A DNA stretch of 64,000 nt from Oncomelania hupensis (lineage: Eukaryota; Mollusca; Gastropoda; Littorinimorpha; Pomatiopsidae): NCBI GenBank assembly GCA_036898135.1, contig CM072516.1, positions 26,120,062 to 26,184,061 of the forward strand. Direction: 5' to 3'. Under the pieces are notes generated by a model. It had not been told where the DNA came from. It searched no databases and saw nothing but the letters and a program-made list of their open reading frames with translations. Positions 35,003 to 47,049 of this stretch are shown here, piece after piece. Numbering within the stretch: position 1 is the first letter of the stretch; every line of letters starts with the position of its first letter. The translations under genes and the position numbers were made by a program.

Positions 35003-36340
35003 GTCCTTTGCTGACAATACTTAAATCCATGATTCATTTTCTTTGGACAATATATACGCTGCCGTCCGTCGCGTGCAGAATTGTGTCACTGACGACAAAC
35101 AGTGGATGACATGCAACAAATTCAAACTGAATGACGACAAAACTGAAATTCTCCTCATACATTCTCCTAACAGACCACTGCCTTCTTCTACTTCTTCCTC
35201 TATTTCCATCTGTAACTAAGAAATAAAACTATCATCCTCTGCCAGAAACTTAGATGTAACCATCACAGACACTCGTTCCATGGACAAGCACATCACAAAC
35301 ATCTGCAGAGTTGCATACTTTGAGCTCCGTAACATCAGCGCCATTAACCTTCTTTCCTTTAATACAGCCAAATCTCTCGTCTGCTCCCTTGTTCTGTCCA
35401 AATTTGATTACTGCAACTCTTTCCTGTCCGGTTTTCCTCTATATTTTATTGACAAACTTCAAAAGGTACAAACTCAGCTGCAAGATTAATTTTCAGAGCC
35501 AAGAAACGTGTCCACGTTCAACCATTGCTCCACCAATTTCACTAGCTCCCGATTACTTCCCGTATCATGCACAAAACCTCCAACCTCTGCTTTAACTCTT
35601 TCGCTGATCCTCACTTCCCAGTCTATCTCTCCGACCTTCTACCTGTCTATACTCCATCCCGACTATTACGCCCTTCATCCGACACCAGAATGCTTTCCAT
35701 TCCTTGGGTTAGAACCAAAACGATTGGCGAACGGGCTTTATCGTTCTCTGCTCCCTGTTTAAAACGTCGTACGGCTTATGATCTGTATGCTTGCTGCCTC
35801 CTACTCACTTTTAGGTCCTGAACAGATTGGCTCATGGGTGTAAACGGGAAAGATAAAGGAGAAGAATGTGATGTGGGTGTGTGTTGTGTGCGTGTGAGCG
35901 CGTGGCTAAAATGTTTGCTTAGGTTAGTTGGATTAACAGCCTTTACTGATTTAACATTTAATACTCAATATTTTTATAGCTACTGTTTTTTGTGCGTACT
36001 TTTAATGGTGTATGTATTATTTTTATACATTTTAATTTATCATTTTTCTTGTGTGTATGTTCCTCAATATGAGACTGTTTATTTTATATTGTTGTGCTCA
36101 TTTAAGATGGCAAAACTATAATAGTTCGCATTACGAGGCATATGTTGGGGAGGGTGTGTGTGTGGTGTGTGTGTGTGTGTGTGTGTTTGGCTTGCTTCTT
36201 TGTTGCTTGTTTCTTTATTGGTAACACTATGCTTTTAAACTGCGTTGTGAGTCTGTTGAGTGCAGTATCAATGCAAAGCAAATAGAGCTTTTGGATATAT
36301 GCGCTATAACAAATTGACTGTAATACATAAATAAATAAGT
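35003..36340 (+). pseudogene. Interrupted LINE ORF2, part 2: RT C-terminal half and 3' UTR
   Basis: Begins TTTGCTGACAAT (FADN, the degenerate catalytic motif) in frame with the RT cut at 28451. It continues CVTDDKQWMTCNKFKLNDD, TEILLIHSPNRPLP, SMDKHITNICRVAYF and FDYCNSFLSGFP. Further pieces are in shifted frames (YTPSRLLRPS, IGERALSF). Several stops and frameshifts make it dead. The 3' region has a TATGCGCTATAACAAATTG motif and a short (AATA)n tail near 36330. Confidence 0.88.
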
Positions 36341-36388
36341 GGAACAGGACGGATTTCTAGCTCTAGTTTCCCCGTCCGTCCGTGTGTT

Positions 36389-36424
<36 letters not shown>

Positions 36425-36744
36425 AGGGGGAGGGGATGGAGGGGAGCATGGCTTGGTGTATAATTATAGCCTAAACGTGAGTATAATTATGTGACTTCCT
36501 TTTGTAGGTCATTTAATAATAATAATAATAACAACAACAACAACGATGATATGGCGCGACTGGTGTTTAACAGTAGTACTAATATTGAACGCAGTCAGTT
36601 TAAATTTTCAAAAATAAACATTGATTTCTGTTCCGACTTCTGTAATAGCGATTTTTTTCAGATCGCCACACTTTGAGTTCGATTAAAGAAAAAGCGCGTA
36701 ATAGCATCCTGTATTTTTGTGTGGTTTATTTTAAATCAATTCTT

Positions 36745-36793
<49 letters not shown>

Positions 36794-36795
36794 CA
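36341..36795. other. Microsatellites and SINE tail fragment
   Basis: (TG)n(GA)n at 36388-36424, (AAT)(AAC)n at 36516-36543, and (TG)n(GA)n at 36747-36794. Between them CTGTAATAGCGATTTTTTTC and AGATCGCCACACTTTGAGTT (about 36643-36682) match the 3' tail of the SINE at 42871-43165. Confidence 0.65.
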
Positions 36796-38646
36796 CTTTT
36801 TTTTGACACTTTTGAGATTTAATTGTTAAGGCCACCAGCCCATCACAATGGTAGGCATCACATACAATATAAAATAATCTTTAAATAATCTTTAAAATAA
36901 AAGGACAATATTAAATACATATCATTTACAAGTTTCATAAAAAAAAAATGTTTCGAAAAAGCATTCGCATCATATCACGCATGAAGGTAAATTTCGATAA
37001 CATACAACATTGCAGTTAAAAACACATTCAGTGTAAATTTTTCTTTCTAATAGCAATTGCTTTGTAAATAAAGTACGCAACATTTCTAATAATTGTTTGA
37101 TTTTGGCTGGACATAAGCAGTACAAATCTGGATAAGCATGGCTGCCTTGTAAACTTCAACGGAATAAGATCATCCCGAATGTCTGTGTATTTGGGACAAA
37201 CCAGTAACATATGCATTTCAGTCTCTTGAACATTTGGACAAAAAGGACAATTAACATCTATTAGACGATCCTTTCTAAATTCAACAAAGTGTGCATTCAA
37301 CGGTGACATTCCAATTCTAAACCTAATAATTGCTTTCCTTACTGCAATATTTCTAATTAAATTTAAGTATTCACCGCAAACCACTTCACGTTTGAAACAG
37401 GAATATACATAGTAAAAAACATGGTCGTCTAGCGCAGAACTCCAATCTTGTTTAAAACAATCAACAAGTCTTTGTTTAAATTCAAAAATAAACAGTTTTA
37501 CATTTCCAACACCCTGTGTTTCCCAGACAACTCCAAAACCAAACCTGAACAATACGTTTCGAACTTTGCAAGCCCATGTAGTATAATTCTGTTGCTGCAG
37601 ATACAGTAACATATTGTATGCTTTCTTCGAAAATCTGTGATTTCCAAGCATAGTCAGTCTAAGCCAAAATTTCACACATCTTGTGTATGTCATAACATGC
37701 AAGGGATATCGCCCTGTTTCACCATATATCAAGTGTCTTGGAGATTTGGTGCTAACTCCCAGAAAACGTTTTATTGCTGACAAGTGAACCCTTTCAATAC
37801 ATTCCTGGTCAGCAGTTAAACCCCATATTTCTGATCCGTATGTTAAAATTGGCTGAATTTGTGAATCAAAAAGTGTAAAAAAGACTTTGGGTGAAAATTC
37901 TCCAAGTGACCAAAGTAACTTCATGATGGCTGAAACGCCCTTCCTTGCTCGTTCAGCTAGATCCTTAAAAGTATAGGAAAATGTTAATTTGGTAGACATG
38001 AAAATCCCTAAATATTTGTACATATTAACAATTTTCAAAACTCGTCCATCAAAAAACCACTGTTCTCTCTCGCCCAAAAATCCTCCATTACGGAATACAA
38101 TAATATTCGATTTGTCCAAGTTAACAACAAGACCCAGTCGTTTTGCACTTTCACAAAGAACATTCAGCTGATTTTGCAGCCCAACTATAGTATCTGAAAA
38201 CAACACTACATCGTCAGCAAAAAGCAAAATAAACAATTCAATGAGTTCTGGGGGTAATTGGATCCCGTGTTTACCATGATGTACAATATCTTTCGTCAGT
38301 TCATTAATAAAAAGGGAAAACAGTACAGGAGAACATACTTCTCCCTGCTTCAGTCCCTGTGGACACATAAACTCATCAGACAGGTCTGCACCAGCACGAA
38401 CACGTGCTTTAACAACATTGTACATGCTCTGTATTGCTTTTGCTAATTTACCATTCAAACCTGATGTGTATAGAACCTTCCAAAGCTTCTCTCTACTAAT
38501 GGAATCGAAAGCCTTCCGAAAGTCTATGAAGGCTACATAAAGTTTTCTGTGTCTTAATAATTGTTTCTGAACCAGAGCCAACAGAGTAAATATGTGGTCA
38601 GCAGTACTATGTTCCTTCCTGAAACCAGCCTGCTCTTCTCCAACGT

Positions 38647-38648
<2 letters not shown>
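36796..38648 (-). mobile_element. 5'-truncated LINE in a GA microsatellite
   Basis: It has an open RT frame, a 3' UTR of about 230 bp and a short A-run (poly-T on +, 36797-36805). It is bounded by GA-rich microsatellite on both sides (36770-36794 and 38649-38695), consistent with insertion into a (GA)n tract. Confidence 0.8.
37028..38648 (-). CDS. Reverse transcriptase of a non-LTR retrotransposon, 5'-truncated
   Basis: An uninterrupted minus-strand frame runs from the GA repeat border (38648) to a stop at 37028. The longest ATG-started form has 517 codons, but the frame opens upstream with EEQAGFRKEHSTADHIF, an RT signature, so the true start is lost. Motifs in order are YVAFIDFRKAFDSISR, CPQGLKQGEVCSPVLFSLF, the catalytic LFADDVVLFS, LVVNLDKSNIIVF and MYKYLGIFM. 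Near the C-terminus CPFCPNVQETEMHMLLVC gives a CCHC-type finger common in LINE ORF2 proteins. No stop or frameshift is visible, so this is the youngest-looking LINE in the window. The endonuclease is absent. Clade is uncertain. Confidence 0.9.

Positions 38649-38696
<48 letters not shown>
38649..38696. repeat. (GA)n microsatellite
   Basis: Pure GA tract at the 5' truncation point of the LINE. Confidence 0.97.
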
Positions 38697-38697
<1 letters not shown>

Positions 38698-39326
38698 TAA
38701 GAAAAAAAACAAAGAAAGAAAGAAAGAGTTTAGTTCAGGAGTTTGCCTGCATTTTAAAAATATTTGGATCTGTTTTAACCCTGAAACTGCTGCGATAAAC
38801 GACAGATGTATTTCCCCCCACCCCCCCCCCCCCCCCACCCACCCCCTCCCATTAAAACCTGAAATCTGTTCGGTGAGAAAAGAAGAGCTAGGCCCCTCCT
38901 CCCCACCCCACTACCTTTCTTCAATAAATATGTAATTATAATAATTATACATGATTGGGAAATTAAATTAGTAAAAAAACAAACAAATAAAAAATTCTTA
39001 GGAGAAAAAAAAACAGCATAGTGTCACGCAGCGGAATGAGTTTGCACAGTTAAATGTATTCTTATCTCCTTATAACATGAGCGATACTTTGAATGGGAGA
39101 TAATCCTGTTTATGTTCGACCCGACATTGTACAATGTAGCTGTGGGAGGTAAGCAAGGGACGTAACTTCAGCTAAGATGACCAATTTTGAGCGACCTTTG
39201 TTACAGGAAGATAATCCCTAATGTAGCGAACAGCTAAGTCGACCATTAATGTAACATAATAGTTTATAAGCTTATCCTTAGTGTGAAGTGTCCGGTATTA
39301 TTTTATCATTGTCCTGTGTTGTGCAG
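38697..39326. other. Intron end
   Basis: It contains a poly-C tract (38815-38846) and otherwise unique AT-rich sequence leading to the exon 2 acceptor. Confidence 0.5.
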
Positions 39327-39574
39327 GTTGGTTTGCCGTCCTAGGCTCCCCCGAGGATGCCAAGGCGGACAGGGTTGTTCCGCATTTCCGGCAGGTGGCG
39401 CAGCTGGCGCTATCCAAGTGCCAGAGCTTTCTGATTGGCGGGAACGACTCAGTGCATGCGCTGCACATCCCGCACCCTGGGGCCCTGGACCACAAAGGGT
39501 CGGAACCCCGCACCCTCTACCCAGGTGATGTGCTGAGGATGGGGAAGCTGTATGTTGGAGAGTCCACCGTCAAG
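39327..39574 (+). CDS. CABIT-domain protein, coding exon 2
   Basis: The acceptor GTTGTGCAG precedes 248 bp with markedly higher GC than its surroundings. Joined to exon 1 (phase 1) it reads YKGWFAVLGSPEDAKADRV, then HFRQVAQLALSKCQSFLIG, SVHALHIPHPG and RTLYPGDVLRMGKLYVGES. It ends TVK at a GTATTA donor (39575, phase 0). WFAVL after a DYKG turn and a GD-xL-x-x-G-x-L pattern near the end are typical of the second half of a CABIT domain. The donor is followed within 76 bp by an assembly gap. No third exon could be assigned. Confidence 0.8.
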
Positions 39575-39649
39575 GTATTACTGGTTTCGGTATGGCTATG
39601 GTATATTTTAGCCTCCATCAAAATCTAGATTTGCAATAAATCATCGACG

Positions 39650-40149
39650 NNNNNNNNNNNNNNNNNNNNNNNNNNNNNNNNNNNNNNNNNNNNNNNNNNN
39701 NNNNNNNNNNNNNNNNNNNNNNNNNNNNNNNNNNNNNNNNNNNNNNNNNNNNNNNNNNNNNNNNNNNNNNNNNNNNNNNNNNNNNNNNNNNNNNNNNNNN
39801 NNNNNNNNNNNNNNNNNNNNNNNNNNNNNNNNNNNNNNNNNNNNNNNNNNNNNNNNNNNNNNNNNNNNNNNNNNNNNNNNNNNNNNNNNNNNNNNNNNNN
39901 NNNNNNNNNNNNNNNNNNNNNNNNNNNNNNNNNNNNNNNNNNNNNNNNNNNNNNNNNNNNNNNNNNNNNNNNNNNNNNNNNNNNNNNNNNNNNNNNNNNN
40001 NNNNNNNNNNNNNNNNNNNNNNNNNNNNNNNNNNNNNNNNNNNNNNNNNNNNNNNNNNNNNNNNNNNNNNNNNNNNNNNNNNNNNNNNNNNNNNNNNNNN
40101 NNNNNNNNNNNNNNNNNNNNNNNNNNNNNNNNNNNNNNNNNNNNNNNNN
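39650..40149. other. Assembly gap (500 N)
   Basis: Exactly 500 N, likely a placeholder of unknown true size. Open frames called through it are meaningless. Confidence 0.99.
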
Positions 40150-41694
40150 GGCTACCAGTGTGCGTATTTAACATGAAACGTGTTCAAATACGTTTTGTGC
40201 GTGCACAAGACAATCTTTACAAGGCAAGTGTCACCAACAATGAAATTCTTTTGCGTGTACAGAATTTTGCGAAACGTAACGTAAATGTGAAATGGTGGTG
40301 TTCCTATTACTAAGAAGGTTTGAGGCTCATTTTCATGTGGACATTACAGTGGAGACCACATAAAATATTTTCTGTATTACATATCGAAAAAAAAGTTGGT
40401 CACAGCGACAGTTTTGACGTTTTGACGTGGAATTCTATAACTGCGACTACATTTCTCAGCAACATAATCATTGTTCGTTAGACAGAAAGAGGCACATTAA
40501 TTTCATAGACATATTTACATTTTTAAAAAAAAGAGAGAGAGAGAGAGAGAGAAAATCTTGCATGAAATACAAAATGCAAATGAAGAAAACAAGGTCGCGG
40601 GATCATAGTTCTTTGGACGAATGATCCTTGGGAATTGCACCTAAAAACTGTCATGTGAAGGTGGCCACCATTCACGGGTGGATGTCATTGATACTAATCT
40701 ATCTGCGTGTGGTAGACCGTTTATGCACATTCTGTTTCCTCAGCAGCCAACAGATTACATTTGCGGCCTTTTGCCATACCGTAGCCCGAATTCGTATCGT
40801 TAGTTTACACCCCTCTTTCTCTTTACCAATGATACCCTCTGCACTCTTACACAAACCACTCTCTCCCCATCCTCTCCCGTTTACTCCCATCCCCCACTAC
40901 CCCCCCCCCCTGTAGCAAATGTGAGGCAGTTAAAAGAGATTAATGCTTCGTGTACTAGTTCGCAAATGTCTGCTTGCAGAGTATTTGGTAGGGAGAGTCG
41001 AGAGCACGTGATTTTAAAAAATATATTTAATAGGACCAACCTCAGTCCCAGATTCTTGGCTGGGAAAAACGGTGGCCGACATATTGCTACTTTTGGTAAG
41101 CTACTTACTACTAGTGTAATTTTTTTTCTCTTTGAAGGTGTCAGTTCCCAGCAAGCAGGCTAGAATGTCTAGTCTGCTCGTAAGCAGAATAAAATGTAAT
41201 ATAGGCGTACACGATCTACAGTCCTGTTTTATATCAATATTATTTTGTCGTCGTTGTGATCGTTTACAGTGCTACTTGTCTTCAAAGATGTTGTGGGCTT
41301 TTAAAAAATAAATTTTATTTCGGAACCTGAATTTGTATATGTATTTGCACTTTGCTCATAGTGTTTATACAGTGGTGCTCTTCGTAACTTCGTCAACGTT
41401 GTTGTCGTCAGTAACGGTGCAACATTTAACTGTTAAAGGTACGGTGACACGTTCAACCGAGATGCGGCTTTTGCACGATGTTTCAAAGACGATTGCTGTA
41501 AAATCCAATCAGATTTTGATTTTTGCTGGGCTCGTGATCATCTCATGTTAATCTATTTGGGAAAGTAATACATGCTGTAATATAATATCATCGTGGTCTT
41601 TTTGGAACATTGCCGCCATCTGCCACAGACTGAATACTGCATGCTTTTGTTGTGTTGTCGTCTCCATCTTTGGCGTCGTCATTGTGCTTTATCA
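40150..41694. other. Unannotated spacer
   Basis: A short (GA)n tract at 40532-40551 and a pyrimidine-rich stretch at 40806-40915. I see no CABIT-like exon. Confidence 0.45.
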
Positions 41695-42015
41695 TTCTTA
41701 TATATAGCGCTTTCTTGAGCTCAAGAACTACTGCTCAAGGCGCTGGCCGATACAGGATCTAACTCAAACCGCCCGAGGCGCCCAATTGCTGCTTTGGCGC
41801 ACTGTCTGACGCTCAGATGACTGAGCACAATCCTAGGCGACGGGGATGAGGGGAGAAGGGAAAACTATACACTGAAACCTCCATCAGGTTAATAGCAACA
41901 GTAAGATGGCCAGTGCTCAAAGCCAATATTTATGTCCGGGCCTCCGGAAATCGAACCAGCAACCTTTGTAATACCGTACGAGGTCTCCGCTCTACCAACT
42001 GAACTATCCCGTGTC
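41695..42015 (-). mobile_element. Full-length tRNA-headed SINE
   Basis: The minus strand has a head GGGATAGTTCAGTTGGTAGA and box B GCTGGTTCGATTTCC. A body of about 230 bp follows with GATTGTGCTCAGTCATCTGA. The 3' module is GGCGCCTCGGGCGGTTTGAG, then CCTGTATCGGCCAGCGCCTT, ending AAGCGCTATATATAAGAATG. Its 3' module recurs at 2365, 45850, 47050 and 47330. Confidence 0.85.
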
Positions 42016-42096
42016 CATGTATTCTCTTCGTCTTCCGTCGAGGTTAATGAGCTATGATTGTTGTCGTCTTCACCATTGTCACATCACGGCCTGCTA

Positions 42097-42327
42097 TCTT
42101 CTTCTTCTTCTTCTTCTTCTTCTTCTTCTTCTTCTTCTTCTTCTTCTTCTTCTTCTTCTTCTTCTTCTTCTTCTTCTCTTCAATATCGTTGTCATAGTCA
42201 TCGTCCTCTTCCTACTTCTCCTCCTCTGCACAATCATAACCTTTTATCGCTGAGTAGCAACAGAAGGGGTAGGAGGTAAAGGACGTGGGAGGCGTGTGGC
42301 TTGCTTGAGTTAGATACAACAACAACA

Positions 42328-42396
<69 letters not shown>

Positions 42397-42637
42397 GCCA
42401 CAACAACACCAACAAGAAATACTAGTACTACTACAACAACTACTACAACAACTACTACTGCTACAACAACAACAAAATAATACTAGTACTACTGCTACAA
42501 CTACAACTACTACTACTACTACTACAACTACAACTAATACTACTCCAACTACTACTACAACAACAACAACTACTACTACTACTGCTACAACAACAGCAAC
42601 ATATATAAGTACTACTACTACTACAGCAACAACAACA

Positions 42638-42670
<33 letters not shown>

Positions 42671-42861
42671 GCTACAACAACAACAAATACTACTTCTACT
42701 ACTACAACAACTACTACTACTACAGCAACAACAACAACTACTACTACAACTACTGCTACAACAACAAATACTAGTATTACTGCTACAACAACAACTACAA
42801 CAACAACAATAACAACTACGACTACTACTACTACTACTACAACTACAACTACTACTTCTAC
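42097..42861. repeat. Trinucleotide arrays (TTC)n and (ACT)n/(ACA)n
   Basis: A nearly pure (TTC)n tract (42097-42178) is followed, after a short unique spacer, by about 550 bp of (ACT)n interspersed with (ACA/CAA)n blocks (42313-42861). Poly-Ser, poly-Leu or Ser/Cys open frames are artefacts. Confidence 0.97.
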
Positions 42862-42870
42862 AGGTCATTA

Positions 42871-43165
42871 GGGATGGTCTGGTAGCTCAGTTGATAGTGA
42901 GCTGGTTTCCTAGGTCGAAGGTCGCGGGTTCCAACTCCGCATTGGACGAACATCAGACTTCTCAGGACACCGAGGGTTTTCTCCGGATACTCAGGTTTCC
43001 TCTCTCCCTTCTATGCATTCATGCATTCAATCTAAAATATTTAAAAAAAATTATTTGTCTTTCGACTTGTGTAATAGCGATTTCTTAAGATCGCCGCGTT
43101 TTGGATCCGGGGTAGTGCTTCGCTCTGAATACTTTGTGTTCGTCAAGCAGATAACTCGAATTTTA
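42871..43165 (+). mobile_element. tRNA-headed Nin-DC SINE
   Basis: Head GGTCTGGTAGCTCAGTTGAT, box B GGTCGCGGGTTCCAACTCC, core GGGTTTTCTCCGGATACTCA. The 3' module is TGTAATAGCGATTTCTTAAG then ATCGCCGCGTTTTGGAT. It is the best-preserved member of the group that includes 870-1055 and 47640-47940. Confidence 0.85.
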
Positions 43166-43317
43166 TCGGCAGTGTTGGTGACAAATATGTTTTAAAATCC
43201 AATCTCCTTACCAAAAGAAGAATCCAGCGATTCTGTGTTGTTTATGTGTGGATGCTGCATGCTCAAAATAATGATCAGAATTTATTAAGAGAGTAATGCG
43301 TGTGAAGTCAATAAATA

Positions 43318-43622
43318 AAATTCACCCCCCTCTTCCATCTCCTCCATCTTCCTATCCCACATCCTCTATTCCGACCTCTCTCCCCGCTCTCTCCCTCCCC
43401 TCTCACCTCATCGTCTCCCACCTCCTCCTCTACCTCTTCCTCCTCCTCTTTCACCTCCTCTTCCTCTCCGCGTAATCTCCCTCCACTCTCACCTCCTACA
43501 CCCCACCTCTCCCTCTCTCCTCTCTCACCTCCAACTTCCTCGTCTCCCACTCCTCCTCTCTCTCTTCCTCTTCTCCCAACTCTTCCTCTAATCTCCTCTC
43601 TCACCTCCTCCTCATTCTCTTC
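43318..43622. repeat. Polypyrimidine CCTC/CTCTC tract
   Basis: About 300 bp of almost pure pyrimidines on +, with recurrent CTCTCACCTCC. Strong purine/pyrimidine asymmetry could allow triplex (H-DNA) formation. Confidence 0.95.
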
Positions 43623-43893
43623 TTAAATAGTTAAGAAAATAATGCGAGTCTAGGATTTAGCACTAGTCTACACAGCATTGAAGACAAGCTGAGCAGGGAT
43701 GCTAGTACCGAGAGAGGAGGGGGGGGGAGGAGGGAGAGAGGGGTCACTAGCTGTGCCGCAGCGTTCTTGGTTAGATGCGCCCGCCAAACCAACTCCTCTT
43801 TTCGCTAGAATGTGACTCGCTTTATTCCTCGTTCTACACTTTCAGAGCAGCACGTGCAATATTAGTAGCAACGGTCGCAGCAAAGCAGGATCT

Positions 43894-43965
<72 letters not shown>

Positions 43966-43979
43966 CACACACACACCCA
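43894..43979. repeat. (AC)n microsatellite
   Basis: Nearly pure AC tract. Confidence 0.97.
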
Positions 43980-44339
43980 CATACGCAAAGAAGCTTCTTC
44001 GCTGCCTATCTGGATACATAGAAGACGTAGAGCGTTTGTGTGGAGTTTGTCATCATTTTTGGTGGAGTTTTAAGTTTTGTAAGGGGGGTGTACCTTTTAA
44101 AAAACATAGGAAAAAAGACTAGAAAAGAAAGAGCGTACACGCGCTTTCACCGTTCGTTTCGCTACAACAACATCGGCAAGCGCGCGCACGCACGTTGGTT
44201 TTGGAGTCTTCGTTTTTACGCTGTTGGCATTTGTCCCATACTAAAGGCCGGCACGCACGTCAGTAAAGTCCCAGTCGAGTGCTACAATTGAGGACCATTT
44301 CTGCTTTATATTCACAAACTTACTGAGGACTATTTCAAC
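43980..44339. other. Unannotated spacer
   Basis: Nothing recognised; a G-run near 44083. Confidence 0.45.
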
Positions 44340-44930
<591 letters not shown>

Positions 44931-45238
44931 CCTTATTGTTTTTTTTTTCATAGGGAAATTCTGGGCCTCCTCCCCTGGGGAAAGCGTAGTGGCAGCCTGT
45001 GGCGCGCCCAAACCCAACCTACCTAACATTAGTTGTGATTTTGAAATTTTGCTGGGGGAGCAAACCGGAGTACCCGGAGAAAACCCCCGGGACGTTGCCC
45101 GAGTCGAAAGTAAATAATATTCAGAGAAACAACGCCCAGATGCTGGATCGAACCCACACCTGTCAGGCGCCATTGGTTTCTGGCCTGTGGACAAGGCAAG
45201 TTAGTCCCACCTTAGCTCACTTGGCCACAACGCTCGCT
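44931..45238 (-). mobile_element. tRNA-Leu/Ser-like SINE with Nin-DC core
   Basis: The minus strand has GCGAGCGTTGTGGCCAAGTG, box B GTGTGGGTTCGATCC, core GGGTTTTCTCCGGGTACTCC, then the GGTAGGTTGGGTTTGGGCGC 3' module. It is about as complete as the copy at 25081. Confidence 0.9.
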
Positions 45239-45273
45239 TTGAGTGTGCATCAGTTTTGAAGTGTCACTTCAAC

Positions 45274-45352
45274 ACAATACAATGCAATTACAATACAATA
45301 CAATACAATACAATACAATACAATACAATACAATACAATACAATACAATACA
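45274..45352. repeat. (AATAC)n pentanucleotide array
   Basis: Tandem CAATA units, perfect over the last 60 bp. Confidence 0.97.
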
Positions 45353-45649
45353 TGTATGGCAATAGTCCACGTTTAACTGCGCGGAATGCGGTGACAGGGT
45401 TGACAGGTAGCTAGAAATCAAGCACACGTTTCACTTAGGCTACAGCTGACATCAAATTTGTTGCATATCATCATGTCAGCAGTTCGATCGTTGATGTCAC
45501 TTGGTCTGGAAACAGCTGTGATGACTAAATGTGCCTATCATGAAAATGTGCCTGAGCTGAAGTCAAAAGTTGAAACTTTTATACTTAAATTGTGTGATTA
45601 TAGAAGAGTTTAAATATCCAAATGATTGCCGTAACATCTTTCTCATCAA

Positions 45650-45824
45650 GAAAGAGATTTCTCTTTTATAGCGCACTTACAAGCTCAGAGAGCTTCTCAA
45701 GGCGCTGGCCCGTAATATCCAGCATTCACAAAATAGTTTGCTGCAGTCAGGATTCGAACCCACGTCGCCCAAGACGCACTCACACAAGTCGTGCGCTCTG
45801 ACCACTGAGCTATCCCTGCCGTCA
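45650..45824 (-). mobile_element. tRNA-derived SINE
   Basis: Minus-strand copy of the 16738-16920 family: head GGGATAGCTCAGTGGTCAGA, box B GGGTTCGAATCCTGAC, and a TAAGTGCGCTATAAAAGAG 3' end. Confidence 0.88.
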
Positions 45825-45849
45825 TCAGCGCAAAAACAGTTTATTACTT

Positions 45850-46125
45850 TTTATTTTATTTAATCATTCTTTTATAGCGTAGTTTTCCCGATCAAGAAGC
45901 TGCTGACGGCTCTGGCCGATACAGAATCTCAACCAAGCCGCCATAGGCGTCCACACGCTTGCATCCTTGAGCGCATGGCCTGATGGCCAAACGGATGTGC
46001 ACAATGCTGGGCGATCGAGGGTGGGGGAGAACATTACTTAGTGCCTGCTGGGTATATTTGTGTAGCCGGCACTCGCCCATTCAGCGTCAGGATCTTTAAA
46101 GTCCGTGCCGATGAAATGCGTGCGT
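45850..46125 (-). mobile_element. SINE-like repeat with shared 3' module
   Basis: On the minus strand it carries GGACTTTAAAGATCCTGACG, GCTACACAAATATACCCAGC and a TCTGTATCGGCCAGAGCCGT-type 3' module. The 47330-47590 copy is its inverse. I see no clear tRNA head. Confidence 0.65.
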
Positions 46126-46127
46126 GC

Positions 46128-46260
46128 GTGTATAAGATAAGATAACAAGATAACAATTTTATTTAACAAGGGTAAAAGATTAAGCACTGGGTGTGCTTTT
46201 TTACATCCTGCCCTTGGGGCTTGTAACAATAGCAATTAGTATAACAAAATAACTTCATAA
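46128..46260 (-). mobile_element. LINE 3' end with (TTATC)n tail
   Basis: The minus strand reads GGGGCTTGT-complement sequence, GGATGTAAAAAAGCACACCC and TTGTTAAATAAAATTGTTAT, then (CTTAT)n. It resembles the 3' UTR style of the Rex1-like element. Confidence 0.5.
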
Positions 46261-46404
46261 CAATAATAACAGAATGTAACAATATAATTAAAATATGCGC
46301 ACGTGCGCATCCACTCCTCTCTTCCGTTCCACATACACACACAAACATACACACAAAGACAAAGAGACTAGGGGCGCAGTGTGTTAGGTTTTGTGTGTAT
46401 GTGT

Positions 46405-46489
46405 GGGTGCGTGTGTCTGTCTGTCTTTGTCTGTTTGTCTCTGTCTCTGTCTCAGCCTCTGTCTGTCTGTCTCTCTCTCTCTCACTCTC

Positions 46490-46530
<41 letters not shown>

Positions 46531-46550
46531 CCCCCCTCTCTCTCTCTCTC
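46405..46550. repeat. (CTGT)n/(CT)n microsatellite
   Basis: CT-rich array with a C-run at 46526-46535. Confidence 0.95.
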
Positions 46551-47049
46551 CCGACGAAAAATGTATGAAGAAAAGCTGTTACCATTATGGTTAACGAGGG
46601 TGGGTGGGGATGGGGCGTACGCGTGGGTGTGGGAGTCAGCGACGTGGTCCCATTGTTATACACAGTGCTTTGAAGCTAGCAGACGTGTGCGGCTTTTTTG
46701 GAAACGAGGGTTTGAACCTTAGCTTCTACAAACTATTGTGTGCATTCTCATTATAACTTGTTCTTACCTTAAGCAACTCTTTGCCCTTCTTCTTCTTCTT
46801 CGTGATACTAATTTTGGTTCGTATTAACTCCTTTATTTTAATATAAGTTAATCTGTTTCTAATGTAATATGTTGTCTAATATCACAGATGTGAATAGACG
46901 TTAAATTAAATAAATAACTCTTTGCGCTAAAATGGGCGATATGTAAGCCTACTAACAGTGCAGAGACAGGAACGATAGGTACTCTTGAAATGAAGGTCTC
47001 TCCTGTTAGGATAGTAGGTTATGTTTAGTCTAGTTATTTTATTGTCTCG
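46551..47049. other. Unannotated spacer
   Basis: Short (TTC)n near 46789; nothing else supported. Confidence 0.45.

Larger units (their letters stand above)
18397..39326 (+). other. Intron 1 of the CABIT gene (~20.9 kb)
   Basis: Bounded by GTTAGT (18397) and TTGTCCTGTGTTGTGCAG (ends 39326). It splits the glycine codon of the YKG-W motif (phase 1). It is filled by LINEs, SINEs, DNA elements and a 6.55-kb gene-carrying insertion, described separately. Confidence 0.75.

Noticed and set aside
34561..35109. 182-codon frame over the minisatellite
   Set aside because: Frame persists by repetition; unit lengths are not constant multiples of three and no motif is present.
39641..40174. 177-codon open frame
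   Set aside because: It runs through 500 N and has no real sequence.
42461..42868. Ser/Cys-rich open frame resembling a keratin- or metallothionein-like protein
   Set aside because: Pure translation of (ACT/ACA)n trinucleotide repeats.
43308..43604. Glu/Gly/Arg-rich minus-strand frame
   Set aside because: Translation of a purine-rich low-complexity tract.
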